A stretch of DNA of 64,000 nucleotides from Rhyacichthys aspro (lineage: Eukaryota; Chordata; Actinopteri; Gobiiformes; Rhyacichthyidae): positions 19,958,731 through 20,022,730 of the forward strand of contig CM072148.1 in the NCBI GenBank assembly GCA_036850595.1, written 5' to 3'. The notes beneath the pieces were generated by a model. The model was not told where the DNA came from. It saw nothing but the letters and a program-made list of their open reading frames with translations, and did no database searches. Shown here in pieces: positions 1 to 11,671 of the stretch (positions are counted from its first letter, which is position 1; the number at the start of each line of letters is the position of its first letter). The translations under genes and the position numbers were made by a program.

Positions 1-11
1 ATGACTCGCAG

Positions 12-3000
12 AAAGCATGTGAGATACAGGGCTGGTGTCCTGCTGAAGTTGACACCATCAAGACGTAAGCATAACAACCACTTTCTATTATCAGCATATA
101 ATATTGTGCCACACAGTCTTGTTTTCACTTGAGTGGTACAGTACAGGTCGGGGCAGTTCGGCACAGTTCAGTTTCTCCTGAAGAGGGAGCGACGTCTGCT
201 ACAGAAACAGTGATGTGAAGTAAAACAAAAGTTGTGTCTCTATATTAGACTGAAACTGTATTTGAGGTGGGCCTTTATTAATTTGGATGTTGCCAATAAT
301 TAATATTAAAAACTGAGTAAATCCTGGGGTGTAGTGATGTGAGAGACTGTAAGTAGAGCCCTTTGCTGCTCCTGAGGAACTGTTTCTGGGTTAATTTCCA
401 GTTTTCTGAACATTAAATCCATTGCACTGCACTACTTTCCCACATTTTAGAGACTCACTATTTGAGGCCAAGCTTCAGTGCCGTTTTGTAATTGTCTTCT
501 GTTTGTCACTTTTGACTGCACCTTTAATTAACTGCACCACACAGTTACGGTTAATTGATATGTTCTCTGCCCTTTCCCACTCTCAGCACACCAATGATGG
601 AAGTGGAAAACTTCACTATTTTCATCAAGAACAGCATTCGTTTCCCAACCTTCAACTACACAAAGTGTGTTCACTGTGATCACATAAAACGAAACAACAT
701 GCTTGACAGAAATGCTAAACTGAATGCCGCTTTCTTATTTCCCCCAGAGGCAATTTTCTTCCAACCATAACTGACAGCTACATCAAAAACTGTAACTTTG
801 ACATGGTTAACAACACCTACTGCCCCATTTTTCGTGTGGGAGACGTGGTTCGCTATGCACAACAGAACTTCACCACTTTAGCCAGTAAGGTAAGGATAAA
901 CACACACACAGTAAGATCGTGTTGTTCTCCATGTACATATGTTATTACACCATGTTTCAGGGTGGAGTAATAGGCATAAAGATCGGCTGGATGTGTGATC
1001 TGGACAAATCGGACGACCACTGTAACCCCTCGTACTCCTTCACTCGTCTGGATGCCATGTCGCAGAAGAGCTCTGTCTCACCTGGATATAATTTCAGGTA
1101 ATTACAGTTTGGCTTTTTGTGTTTTTACTGCAGTAATGTTGTGATGTTGTTAATCCATTGGAATACAAAATAAAACAGTAAATGATGTGATGGATTGTGT
1201 GCTGACTTCAGGTTTGTGGTGACAAGGATTTGTTTAAACCAAGAAATCCTGCATATTGTATCAGAACACAGATCTGGTACCTCGTGCTGAAAACTTGGGA
1301 AAATATGGGGCAGTAATTTTTTTATTTTCTAACTTCATTATAAACCTAACAATTTTTGAAGAGGCTATGACGGGCTTGTATGTGGATGCCAGTCGGCAAA
1401 TAACTGGGCAATTACTTTAGTTAAAACGTGTTGCAGTATTAGAAGCACAAAACATGCAAACCACAATAAGAAGTAAAGCATTTTTCAAAACCTTGTGGCT
1501 GACTGTACTCTCCCACACCTATTTTGGACATAACTGAGTCCATCTGAGATTAGTCGGCTTTTACACACTCTGGGACTGTCTGTGGATAAAGATAAACCTG
1601 TACTCTGAATGATTACATGGTTGGTAAAGAAACAGAAAAAGACCTATTTGGTTTTAATTATAAAGTGCCCGACTCATTCCAGAGCACTGTAAAAGCACGC
1701 CACATCGGCACTGACAACTTACCACTGGCACGTTGATGAAGCTCAGTCAAGATGTGCATCAATAGGCTCCCTGAGTAAATACTGGTGGCAAGTACATGCC
1801 CTCAGTGGGTAAAAGTCTTCTTTGGCTGTTTGAAAGCTGACATGGTGAGCATTAGCGCCATCTTTTGAGATATTAAAATAGCTATGCCAAATATGATTAA
1901 CCCTAATTCATACTGAGGAAAGATTAGCAAATAATGTATATTTGTGTCATTATCAGTCTAGTATGTGTCACTAGAATAAGTAGTAGTAATACACAGTATA
2001 GCAATAGGCCTACTTTACAAGTGGCCCCTGCTGCAAGATATGACACTAATAATAATGCTACATTTTTTTGGCCTTTTTGCCTTTATTTGATAGGACAGTA
2101 AGCAGACTGGAAACAGGGTGAGAGAGAGGGTAACGACATTGGGTAAATGACCTGGATGGGAATTGAACCCAGGTCTCCCAGGAATGGTATGCGCTCTGTC
2201 AGGGGAGCCACCGAGGTGCCCCATTGGCCACCATTTTTTATACCTGCCTGCCCATATCAATAATCAAGACTTGATTTAAGGCAACTCAGTTTTATAAAAT
2301 GTAGTTACCTTTAAGTATGTCTATAAATAAAATCAATGGAAAACACCTTTCTTTCTACAAAGTTATTTTGGTCAGACTTTAATAAATGGTAAAAATAAAT
2401 TAAATGAAGAACATGTATTTAATCATTTTAATCAATTTATTGACTAAGGACTTTAAGGCAGGACTAAACTAGAAATCTGATGTTTTAAAATTTCTGACAA
2501 GACCTAACAGAGTTCTCCTGAGCGAGTGCTTTGGCGACTGTGGGGAGGAAAAACTGCCTTTAACGGTCAGAAACCTCCGGCAGACCCAGGCTCAAGGAGA
2601 ACGGCCGTCTGCCTCGACAAGTTGGGTCGATGGGACTGGGGTCAAAGGGTGCTTATAGGTGTCTACAGGAAGCTGGAGGTAGAGACGGTAGATGAGTTAT
2701 TTTGGTCCTCCTGTGCACATGGGTTTTTACTAGATTTCCTATATATTCAAATTTAAATGTGTTGTTTGTGGAAATATTGGTGTAGAGATGTCTAAAGACC
2801 TTCTGTTCTCTTGTGTGAATTTAGTTTCATTTTGGATTAGGGACTGGACTTGTGTTGGTTGGGCATAGTTAGTGCGTTCTAGCTTTAGATGAGAGCTCTC
2901 TGTGTGGCTCCTGAAGTGAGCATTAGCCAGCAGCAAAGAAACAGTGGATAGACTCACTAAAAACTTAACATGTTTAGGTTCAGGGCTGGGCGATAGATTC

Positions 3001-6000
3001 AATTAATTCAAGTTAAAATATTTAATGGTATAAAGACTAATGCTGTTGCTAGTGCCCAGAGCAGCTTAGATAATGGCTGTGGTCACTCTGCAGACGTTAA
3101 AGACAAATAATCATTACCACAGAAACCTAGTTGTATTAACGCTGTAATGCCTTGGTTTAGCAAAATGACAGGAAATTGACCTAAAAATGAATTGGTGTAA
3201 TTTGCCATAGTGTTAATTTTTGCAAATTACCCATGCAATTAGATTTAACGCAGGACTTTTTACGTCTTTTAAGACTTTCTCTGCCATGTAAATTATTCTG
3301 GACCTGGTCTATGGAGATATAGAGGGCTAAAACTAAAAGGCGCCCAGTCCTTGGTTTGGACTTTCTTTTCTGAGACTAAGTGAGCCTGTCCGCAGTTTCT
3401 CTGCTGCCGACTAGTGTTCATGACAGAACCTGCACAGAGAGTTCTCATCTAAAGCCAACACACCAACCATCCACAACCACCCCACTCTGCTCTACTTTAA
3501 AAATGCCCCATTTGTTGTGTTTTTCTAAATCCTCTAAGTCCTTGTTTAGTCCTGCTCATGCTGGGTGATGTTGTCTCTACTGTATGTCAGAGCGCACTGG
3601 GACATTCCCGTGCACCCTGATGTTGTAGAGGCAGGTGTACTCAGTGTTACCCCAGTTACTGTTGACCTGTAACTTGATGTGTCTGTAGCTGTCTCTGGTC
3701 TGTTCCTGATCCGGCAGAGCGAACGTCTGAAACGATGGGCCACTCTGGTCGTAGATGAATGTCCCCAAATGCTTCTCTTCACCATTAACATTAACATTCA
3801 GACCCTAAAGGAGAAGTCAAATCAGATTTAGTTTACTGTATGTCATGAAATGTGTGGTATGTCTTGGTTGATGGTAGCAAAAATAACTCACATAAACTGA
3901 AAACTCCCTTGGTGCACTGGAAATGTGGCCAGTAGGGGACTGTTTTTTGCCGATGTGTCCAAGGGTCACATGACTAATGGTGATGAGGTCAGACAGTTGG
4001 ACGTGTAAGTGTCCTCGATCACCAGCAAAAGGCCAGCACATCCCAGGGACCAGAGGTGATAAAGGCTGAAGGGAATCAAAGGTCAAAGGTACAAAGGTCA
4101 ATGTGAGAAATCCACAGACAACAAATAAAAAATGAAATCATCTACTGTTTAGATTAGGGGTCACAAGAGTAGATCTTGAGCACAGAAAAAGTTGGAGACC
4201 CCTGGTTTGGTCATTTTTCTATTGTTTGGTCTCTTTGAGATGTATTTTTAACCCAGTTTCCTTCCTTATAGATGCAATTTAATTCCTTTCTAATACAATT
4301 TTGGACATTTGTATGATATTTTTTGACTATTACTAATTCACAAAAGCAGGCATATATGACACAAATACTTTTCTGGATATTTGCAATTTCTGAGTGAGAG
4401 TTATTTGGTTCTAGATGTGGCTCTGAGACACTTCCTACCTGAAGCACAGACATGTATTTAGGGCAACACCACGACTGAATCATTTGAGCCCATCCACGAG
4501 GTTGGTATGTGTCTGAGGACCACCCTTTAATCACTCTAGCACCTGCATGTAAATCAAACAACAGGTTACTAATCTTAGAACAGCAACTCCGAAACGTTTC
4601 AATATTGGTGAAATAAAAAAAACACACCTTTACTCCAGACTGCAAAGTTGGGCATCCTGTCTGCATCAATAGACAGTAGCCTTGTGTAGGCGCTATGTGC
4701 CTCGATTTCCTGCTCCAGCTTGGTCACATATGCATGGTATGAGTAACCTAAATGGAGCCAACACACTGGTCAGATAAATGTAAGGAACAGTAGATTTAAA
4801 AAATGACAAACATTACCCACCAGAAGCCAGGAATAACATGAAGATGGCAAACACTAGCATTTTCCCCCAGAAATGTGAGCAACAAGATGATGCTGTCTCT
4901 GCCTCAGTCACAGTGGACGCATTTTGTATTGTCCTCTTGTCCTCATGAGAGTCAGTGTAACTGGCTTGTACACGGTGGAACTTACGCTTCTTAAACACCC
5001 TACGACAAAAAGGACAGGCACTATGAGTAAAACAACAAGAGGTGTGTATTTAAAACATGCCTGAATACAAACTACATTTTACCTGTATGGAGTTTCGTTA
5101 TATGAAATAACAGGAGCCCCGTTGGCGTTGTAGTAGCCGGACTCCTGTAGACGAACGCTTCGGCGCCACTCTAGTGTGGACACAGGTAAAAGACAAATTA
5201 TGAATTAAAAAAAAAAAACTCATTTGATTGTCTATTTGTACTAATTTACATTGCAAAAATTTACAATTAACAAATCTCCACGAAATAAGAAAATAACACA
5301 TTTTGACTGACACTTAATTGTATTTCAGTTGTGGAGTTTACTACCAGACCCTTAGTCCTTCTGCAGCTAGTACTTACCGTTCAGTGGATGCTTCTCCTCA
5401 GTCACTACTGACAGAACAAACATGGCTGTATTTATGGTGGTTTCTCTCTTGTGTGTGTTTAAGTGTCTCTCCTGTTCAACTGTTTGAACAAACTGACTTT
5501 TGAAAACTGTGATGAGGAATCTAGAACTGTATGATGCCAGTCAACAGTTGCTATGGAACTGGTTTCAAAATGAGTTGGCTTATTCATTATAATATATTTT
5601 AAAGAAATCTAAAATATTAAAAGAAGTTACAATTAAAAGGTTTTAATAGTAAATATTCTCATAGATCAGTTTTTGCCATAACTGTACCAGTGGATATGTA
5701 TGTTTTAAGAGCTGACTGACATATTCAGGGTGGACTTTTTTTTTATTTCCAGAGGAGTACAAGGAGATTTTATTTAGTGCTTAATTTTTGTTCTATTTTA
5801 CACTACTTTACCTTAAACCTCTTTTGGTGAAAGTAATAGGTTTACTCAGCTTATCTGTGTTCTTTTAGCTGTAACGATATACTTCAAATAATGTCAGACT
5901 TGAGTGATGTATTACAATTGTACAATGTATGACATTTGACATAACTGTTTGACACATGCAAACAACTACTTAGCCGTGAAACTTTTATCAACTCATTTTT

Positions 6001-8495
6001 ATATGATGCCTACATAATTTCAGCTTACCTTAGGATTTTATCAAACAAAACATTTTTTTAACAAATATCAAGCAGATATCCCAAGACCAACGCCCCCTGA
6101 CCAAAAGAATGTCTGCCATATTGGATTAGTCATGTCTCCTGATTGGCACCCTTCATACATTAAGGAACTTTCAGGAGGTTTGACCGAATGTTTTCGAAAC
6201 TGGTCAACCAGATCAAAAGTTGTTGAAGTTTTGTAGAATATGAAATGGTGTTGCCATGGGGACCCTGCAAATTTGGCTGTTTTTGAGGACTGGCCCACAA
6301 ACTCTGATATCATTTACACATACTTTGTCTGTTTTGGCTCATATTTAAACTGCTTGATCAGTTTCTAAAAGGGAACCATCAAAGGAACCTTTTAGAAAAC
6401 AGGGGCAGCACCAAATAATAGCTGCTTGCCGCTATATTTCCTTTTTGCTTCTCGTTTACTTGAGTGAGGATTATCTCTCTTCCAATCAGCTGACTGCAGT
6501 GTTTAGCTCCACCTTTTCCAAAGCGTATCACAAGGCCAAAAGCTTTTTTGGGAACCCCTTGCACCCCCTTTGGTAATGGAAACGTGGAAACCTATTTTGG
6601 TCATTTACATCATGAGTTTGTTCCCTTTATTTGCCCTTTAGATTTATCTTTATCTTTATCTTGCTCCTGGCGTTTCTAGAAGCTGAATTTTTTTCAATCA
6701 ATGTCTATGGACTACCTCATTATTTTTTCTTATTTAATCAGAAAGAACTGAACACTATGATTTTATTTTGAAGGTTTGCCAAATACTACAAGATGGAAAA
6801 CGGCACTGATTATCGGACTCTGATAAAGGCCTATGCCATTAGGTTTGATGTCCTGGTCAATGGAAATGTAAGGAATTCAATGAACTGAATAAGTAGATAA
6901 TATTGTATATAGTTCTGGCACTTAATTTGAAATGAATATTGTATTATCTTTGAAGGCAGGGAAGTTTGACATGATCCCGACATTGATCAATATGGTGGCC
7001 GCCTTTACTTCAGTGGGTGTGGTGAGTAAGTTGTACTTATTGTGACTTTTATGACCTAAAACATCTTGATATAAGTGTGTGTATGTAAATGTGTTCATTG
7101 GTTGTTATGTAGGGGACTGTGCTGTGTGACATTATCCTGCTGAACTTCCTAAAAGGAGCAGAGCAATACAAGGCCAAGAAGTTTGAGGAGGTACAGTAAA
7201 ACATTACATAATGGCAGTTAACTAATTTCTCATAATGAATAAGTCTATTGTTTCATTTTCAATCTATGTATCATTGGGAGTATTTTATAAATGTAGTTGT
7301 ATTGGTTATGTTTGGATTGCTAATTAATACTGTATAGTCACGTAGACAGAAAGGGGCAGCTGGCACACCCTTAGCCTTTACAAAAAAAAGTTTTAATTAA
7401 GATTCCTTTTATTATTTTAACTGATAAAAAATTGCCAATGAGGTGAGCTTAGTCTGATATGAATACCTTTAAGTAGCTTGAGCTCGTGCTCCAATTCTCC
7501 TTTTTCATGCGAGTTGTGTTTTTTATCGGTTTGTTGCCAATAAAATCAGAGCACGGCTGTAAATGAGAATATTGTGATGAGAATGCCATATTCAGAAATG
7601 CAGTTCATCGAGCATGTTCATAGCATAAATAAAAACACCTTGATTGTTAGGTAGTTTTTGCTGGGTAGATCCTTGTGCTCCCTCCTCACATGGCGATGCG
7701 TAAATCTGGTTCAGACAGTGACAACACGGTTGTCATATTGGCTGAAGCTGTCTCCAGCCTTCTCTGAAGCGCACACACGCTGACACATGGATTACAGCTC
7801 CCATTTAAAACTTATTTCCATGTGTCAGTTAAGTCCCAGTGAACCTCAGCGGGGCCATAAATGTCTTGTCCCCTGTTCACCGCCATACATTAGAGCCTTT
7901 AAAGGTGTTAAACCTGAAGCAAAAAGTACGAAAAAAAGAGTCCAGTAAAAATAAATTTTAAATACCTAATATTTAAAACACTGAACTACTTCAATGTCTG
8001 TTAAATGTGTATGTGTTGTATATAATATAGATATACATTGTTAAAATTGGCGCTTATATGAAGTAGACTACTACGGTTGTATAAATGAGGAACAGAATCA
8101 AAAGATATCATTTGTCAAAATAAATATAAATAAATACCTTATATGTAACACACACTTGCAACAGTGTCTCTAGTTATGTAACCCTTGCTAGTTGTAAAAA
8201 AGTGATTTTCCTGGTCTAATTAGCAGACAACGCAAAGCCTGTGTCATTGCTCCTGTCTGCTTCTCCAGACTGGGGCTGTACAGGCAATTACCTACTGGAT
8301 GAAATAAATTACATGTACCAAAGTTAATATCTGTTGGTATTCTCGAATATCTTCAATCAATTTTGTGCATTACAGGTGTCAGACAGCCCTGATTTCCAAA
8401 GTGATGGACTGTACCGATCCCAGCTGTCACTCAGACACGATATCAACATGAAGTCCAGCGACTCAGGAGCATTTTCTCTTGAACGTTACACATAA
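12..8495 (+). CDS. p2rx3: P2X purinoceptor 3-like, ATP-gated cation channel (5' part outside window)
   Basis: Eight exons are visible: 12-64, 587-664, 748-889, 961-1097, 6774-6867, 6956-7021, 7113-7190 and 8376-8495. All junctions keep frame and give 255 C-terminal residues; the N-terminus and first transmembrane segment lie upstream of the window. The ectodomain shows CEIQGWCP, ENFTIFIKNSIRFP, the disulfide cysteines in IGWMCDLD and HCNPSYSF, and the ATP-contact motif NFR followed by FAKYYKMENG. TM2 is in AGKFDMIPTLINMVAAFTSV and leads into VLCDIILLNFLKG and the YxxxK trafficking motif (YKAKK). This TM2 and post-TM2 sequence, and the ending SSDSGAFS, match P2X3 from my knowledge of the family better than P2X1, 2, 4, 5 or 7. 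The channel is a plasma-membrane trimer that passes Na+ and Ca2+ when ATP binds. The usual YGIRFD reads YAIRFD here. The tail ends LERYT and looks shorter than in mammals. Which teleost paralogue (a or b) cannot be said. Confidence 0.9.
115..420. mobile_element. MITE-like repeat copy in P2X3 intron
   Basis: The segment starts near TTGTTTTCACTTGAGTGGTA, contains GTACAGTACAGGTCGGG and later GAGTAAATCCTG. The same blocks occur in the same order at 31615-31870, and related ends occur at 56488-56976. That pattern fits a dispersed non-autonomous DNA transposon. Exact ends and target-site duplication were not resolved. Confidence 0.45.
2040..2235. repeat. tRNA-like interspersed repeat
   Basis: It contains GGGAATTGAACCCAGGTCTC, which resembles a tRNA-type B box in reverse context, and a run of AGAGAGAGGG. 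A shorter related copy with ATCCAGGTCTCCCATG lies at 38335-38440. Confidence 0.45.
2505..2645. repeat. Fish-type interspersed repeat fragment
   Basis: The block AAACCTCCGGCAGACCCAGG followed by CGGCCGTCTGCCTCGACAAG resembles a repeat common in teleost genomes. It is noncoding here, and the classification is from memory only. Confidence 0.35.
3577..5423 (-). CDS. SUN-domain transmembrane protein (SUN3/SPAG4/SUN5-like), complete, 312 aa
   Basis: Seven minus-strand exons splice in frame: 5423-5378 (ATG), 5170-5083, 4999-4821, 4747-4628, 4542-4439, 4065-3892 and 3804-3577 (TAG). The N-terminal 80 or so residues are basic and polar. A single membrane span follows (KMLVFAIFMLFLASG, about residues 90-105), then a very short stalk (YVTKLEQEIEAHSAYTRLL). 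The C-terminal SUN domain runs from about residue 140 and has GARVIKGWSSDTY, PGMCWPFAGDRGHLHVQLSD, SPTGHISSAPREFSVY, LGTFIYDQ and NSNWGNTEYTCLYNIRVHG. SUN proteins sit in the inner nuclear membrane and bind KASH proteins to form LINC complexes. The short luminal stalk and small size match the testis-type SUN3/SPAG4/SUN5 group rather than SUN1 or SUN2; the exact orthologue is not settled. The gene lies wholly inside a P2X3 intron on the opposite strand. Confidence 0.88.
6500..6595. mobile_element. MITE terminal fragment
   Basis: TTTAGCTCCACCTTTTCCAA followed by AGCGTA/AGCGTATC and ending in GGTAATGGAAACG recurs at 54350-54540, and in related form at the right end of the element at 56488-56976. 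Confidence 0.4.
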
Positions 8496-9580
8496 TGGAA
8501 AGAGATCATGGAGATGGTTCTATTTTCATTTTGAAGAATTGGTGGAAAATTACTATTAAGAAATCTATAATCTAATCTTTCTAATTGCATGAGAATTGTC
8601 TTTGCATGGTAACATTAGCTCAGGACTCAAATCAAAGAAATCAAACTAAAAATGTCTGTATTGTGTGTTTTCTGGACATTAGACTGACTTTCCCATAATG
8701 GAACATTACTATATCATGAAGGCCTCTGTGGTAAAGAAAAAAACATGAGAACTGGTATGAACTGGTTTTCTTGAAGTTCTTTAACTACACTGGTGTCATT
8801 TTGTTACTTTTATTTGCTGCCTAAAAAAGACATTAATAAAAAGCTACATCAGAAAATACTGCAAACACACTATACATTGACTATACTGTGTGTATATAAA
8901 ATTGTTTTTACCGAACATAACAGGATATTCCTAACACAGATCAGGGCTCAGCAATCCTATAAGCAGTACATGCTGTATATGCTTTAACAGGAAAGTTAAT
9001 GAAAAAAGTAAATGCACTTACTTGTACAAGAGAAGATCAGTAATGAGAAATCCTCTGACTATTTTGGTGAAGAGTAACAAATGGGTAGCTGCTCACTTAT
9101 ACTATATAATAAAGTGAATGTGAATAAGAACGGGACATGTGAGGTCTTTAAAGTAGGATTTAAAATGAACAACTACAGGATGGTCACCAGACAAGCATTC
9201 AGATGGAACTGTACTTCTGTGAAAAATCACACTTTCTACAAAGACCCTCCCACTTCACACAATATTTGTCAAAACTGACCTATGGTGTGACAGTAAAAAA
9301 GTGTCAAAAAATTAGACTGAACTTAATTTACTGAATCATAGTGGTCTTTTTACAATCCACACTTCCAGTCTGAACCGGAACGTCGATCAGAACTCCACAA
9401 AGCTTTTTTTTTTAAAGACTAATAAATGTTATTTGTTACTCTTTCAGTCATCACAGTGAAAACATGGAAAAGTGCCACACAGCTTTGATGTGGGCTGTAA
9501 GGTTTTTGCACAATTTTCAATCGTTGTGTAAAGAACTGAACCAAAAGTTTACGTGAGAACTGTTTTCTTTGTTCATAAAA
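8496..9580 (+). other. P2X3 3' UTR and intergenic spacer
   Basis: A polyadenylation signal AATAAA lies at 8835-8840, about 340 bp after the stop codon. The rest is AT-rich and shows no supported gene up to the H4 promoter. Confidence 0.5.
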
Positions 9581-9592
9581 CAGTTCTCAGTG

Positions 9593-10040
<448 letters not shown>

Positions 10041-10066
10041 AGATACACGTCTCAGACCAAATCAAA

Positions 10067-10082
10067 GGCTCTTTTAAGAGCC
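10067..10082 (+). terminator. Histone mRNA 3' stem-loop (H4 copy 1)
   Basis: GGCTCTTTTAAGAGCC forms a 6-bp stem with loop TTTA and is followed by ACCCACC. It is the SLBP-binding element that directs histone mRNA 3' processing. Confidence 0.95.
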
Positions 10083-11040
10083 ACCCACCTCTAGTCCAAA
10101 GAGTACAAACTATGTTTGATCCCATATGAAGTATAGAGCCAATATTGCTAGCACTGATAATTTTTATTTGAAATATATTACACTATAACAAAATGAACTG
10201 CAAAACAGAAACTTGCATTATAACCATTGTGAAGAAAAAGTACATTGCAGTGAAGAAGATCCAAAAGGTGCTTCTTATCCTTTCCTCCATCACAAGGATG
10301 TTACGTTGAGCAATGAGCTGCTCAGTCTGCTCCAGCAGAGCAGGGCAGGAGGGGCATCATGAGCCTGAGCAGAGAGGGGTGCTGTTTGCTCTTATAGATT
10401 GGGACATTTGTTTAATATACAGAAGAAAAACAGACAGAAAAATATAGATCTCATTACCGAACTGATACTGATACTATGATACTACTGATCCCACCCATAC
10501 AGAGAACAGGCTACATCATTCAACACTACTGACAGTAAGTCAAACATGGGGATATAGCATTTCTACATTTCTACTACAGGTCAATAAACACGTGGTAAAT
10601 ATCACTGCAATGCAATGATCAAACAAAATGTTTATATACATTGCCCATCACAAGTAACAATGTTAATTGAAACTGACTTCAATTTTGATATCACTGTCTC
10701 TAATCTCCAACAAGGCCACCTTTAGATGAGAAACATGTGTTTGATCAGGCTAGATGATGAGATAAGCCTCTGAACAAACCTCCATGAGTGTGGTTATAGA
10801 CAGTATCCTTAAAAACTGAAATCCTCATTATTCCTGCCAATGACATAATGACTACCTTCTTGAAGGCTGGATTGTGGTTTTTAGTTCGGTGGAAACATAC
10901 CATAATGTTGTATCTGTAGCAGACTTTGATACATACACTCACTTTTATTCCATTTATTCCACTTTGAGCGGATTGACTTTATATCAAAAGTGAAGATGTT
11001 GTTTAACCCGAATTTAAGTCTGACTAATCATACAGAGTTT
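10083..11040. other. Spacer between H4-1 and H2B-1, nothing recognised
   Basis: Noncoding, AT-rich. It is unrelated by eye to the H4-H2B spacer shared by the two inverted modules at 26-27 kb and 36-37 kb. Confidence 0.5.
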
Positions 11041-11150
11041 AAAAACACAACGCGGTAAAAACAGAATAAAAAGGCGGGCTAATGTTTAGTCTGTGTTCAA
11101 ACAAAGACTCTGACAGAGTCCGCCCAGAGTCCTCTCCGCAGCGGCTCAGA

Positions 11151-11203
11151 CCAATCACAGTCTGGGACCAGCGCAGCTCGTTTTGTCTGAGGTCTGTATA
11201 AAA
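11151..11203 (+). promoter_or_regulatory. H2B promoter, copy 1 (CCAAT and TATA)
   Basis: A CCAAT box at 11151-11155 and TATAAAA at 11197-11203 lie about 50 bp before the ATG. The roughly 200-bp promoter block is almost identical in all three H2B genes, although the sequence further upstream of this copy differs. Confidence 0.8.
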
Positions 11204-11255
11204 CCAGCGGAGCTGGTCTCAGAGTTTATCGTTGTTGTGTGTCTCTGACTGAACA

Positions 11256-11630
11256 ATGCCTGAACCTGCCAAGTCTGCGCCCAAGAAGGGCTCCAAGAAA
11301 GCCGTGACTAAAACCGCCGGAAAAGGCGGCAAGAAGAAGAGAAAGACCAGGAAGGAGAGCTACGCCATCTACGTGTACAAGGTGCTGAAGCAGGTCCACC
11401 CCGACACCGGGATCTCCTCCAAGGCCATGAGCATCATGAACTCTTTCGTCAACGACATCTTTGAGCGCATCGCCTCCGAGGCCTCTCGTCTGGCTCATTA
11501 CAACAAGCGCTCCACCATCACCTCCAGAGAGATCCAGACCGCTGTGCGCCTCCTGCTGCCCGGTGAGCTGGCCAAACACGCCGTGTCTGAGGGCACTAAG
11601 GCCGTCACCAAGTACACTAGCTCCAAGTAA
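11256..11630 (+). CDS. H2B: Histone H2B (copy 1)
   Basis: This intronless gene encodes 124 residues. It has the tail MPEPAKSAPKKGSKKAVTK, the basic repression-type patch GKKKRKTRKESY, and the H2B ending AVSEGTKAVTKYTSSK, whose lysine near the C-terminus is the usual ubiquitination site. H2B pairs with H2A in the nucleosome. All three H2B genes in the window encode the same protein. The ATG is fixed by the TATA spacing and by family length. A histone stem-loop follows 26 bp downstream. Confidence 0.98.
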   Translation: MPEPAKSAPKKGSKKAVTKTAGKGGKKKRKTRKESYAIYVYKVLKQVHPDTGISSKAMSIMNSFVNDIFERIASEASRLAHYNKRSTITSREIQTAVRLLLPGELAKHAVSEGTKAVTKYTSSK

Positions 11631-11655
11631 ACTACCCTGTTCCAACTGAAACAAA

Positions 11656-11671
11656 GGCTCTTTTAAGAGCC
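11656..11671 (+). terminator. Histone mRNA 3' stem-loop (H2B copy 1)
   Basis: GGCTCTTTTAAGAGCC with the flank ACCCAC, 26 bp after the H2B stop codon. Confidence 0.95.

Larger units (their letters stand above)
1098..6773 (+). other. Large P2X3 intron that hosts an antisense SUN gene and repeats
   Basis: The intron runs from donor GTAATT after 1097 to the acceptor before 6774. It contains the complete minus-strand SUN gene (3577-5423), a tRNA-like repeat near 2040-2235, a fish-type repeat near 2505-2645 and a MITE-end fragment near 6500-6595. The stretches 1100-2040, 2650-3550 and 5430-6500 are AT-rich and show no coding signal I can support. Confidence 0.75.

Noticed and set aside
11226..11654. 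Long antisense frames over the H2B genes
   Set aside because: Same cause: codon bias of H2B keeps the opposite frame open. No start context, promoter or domain.
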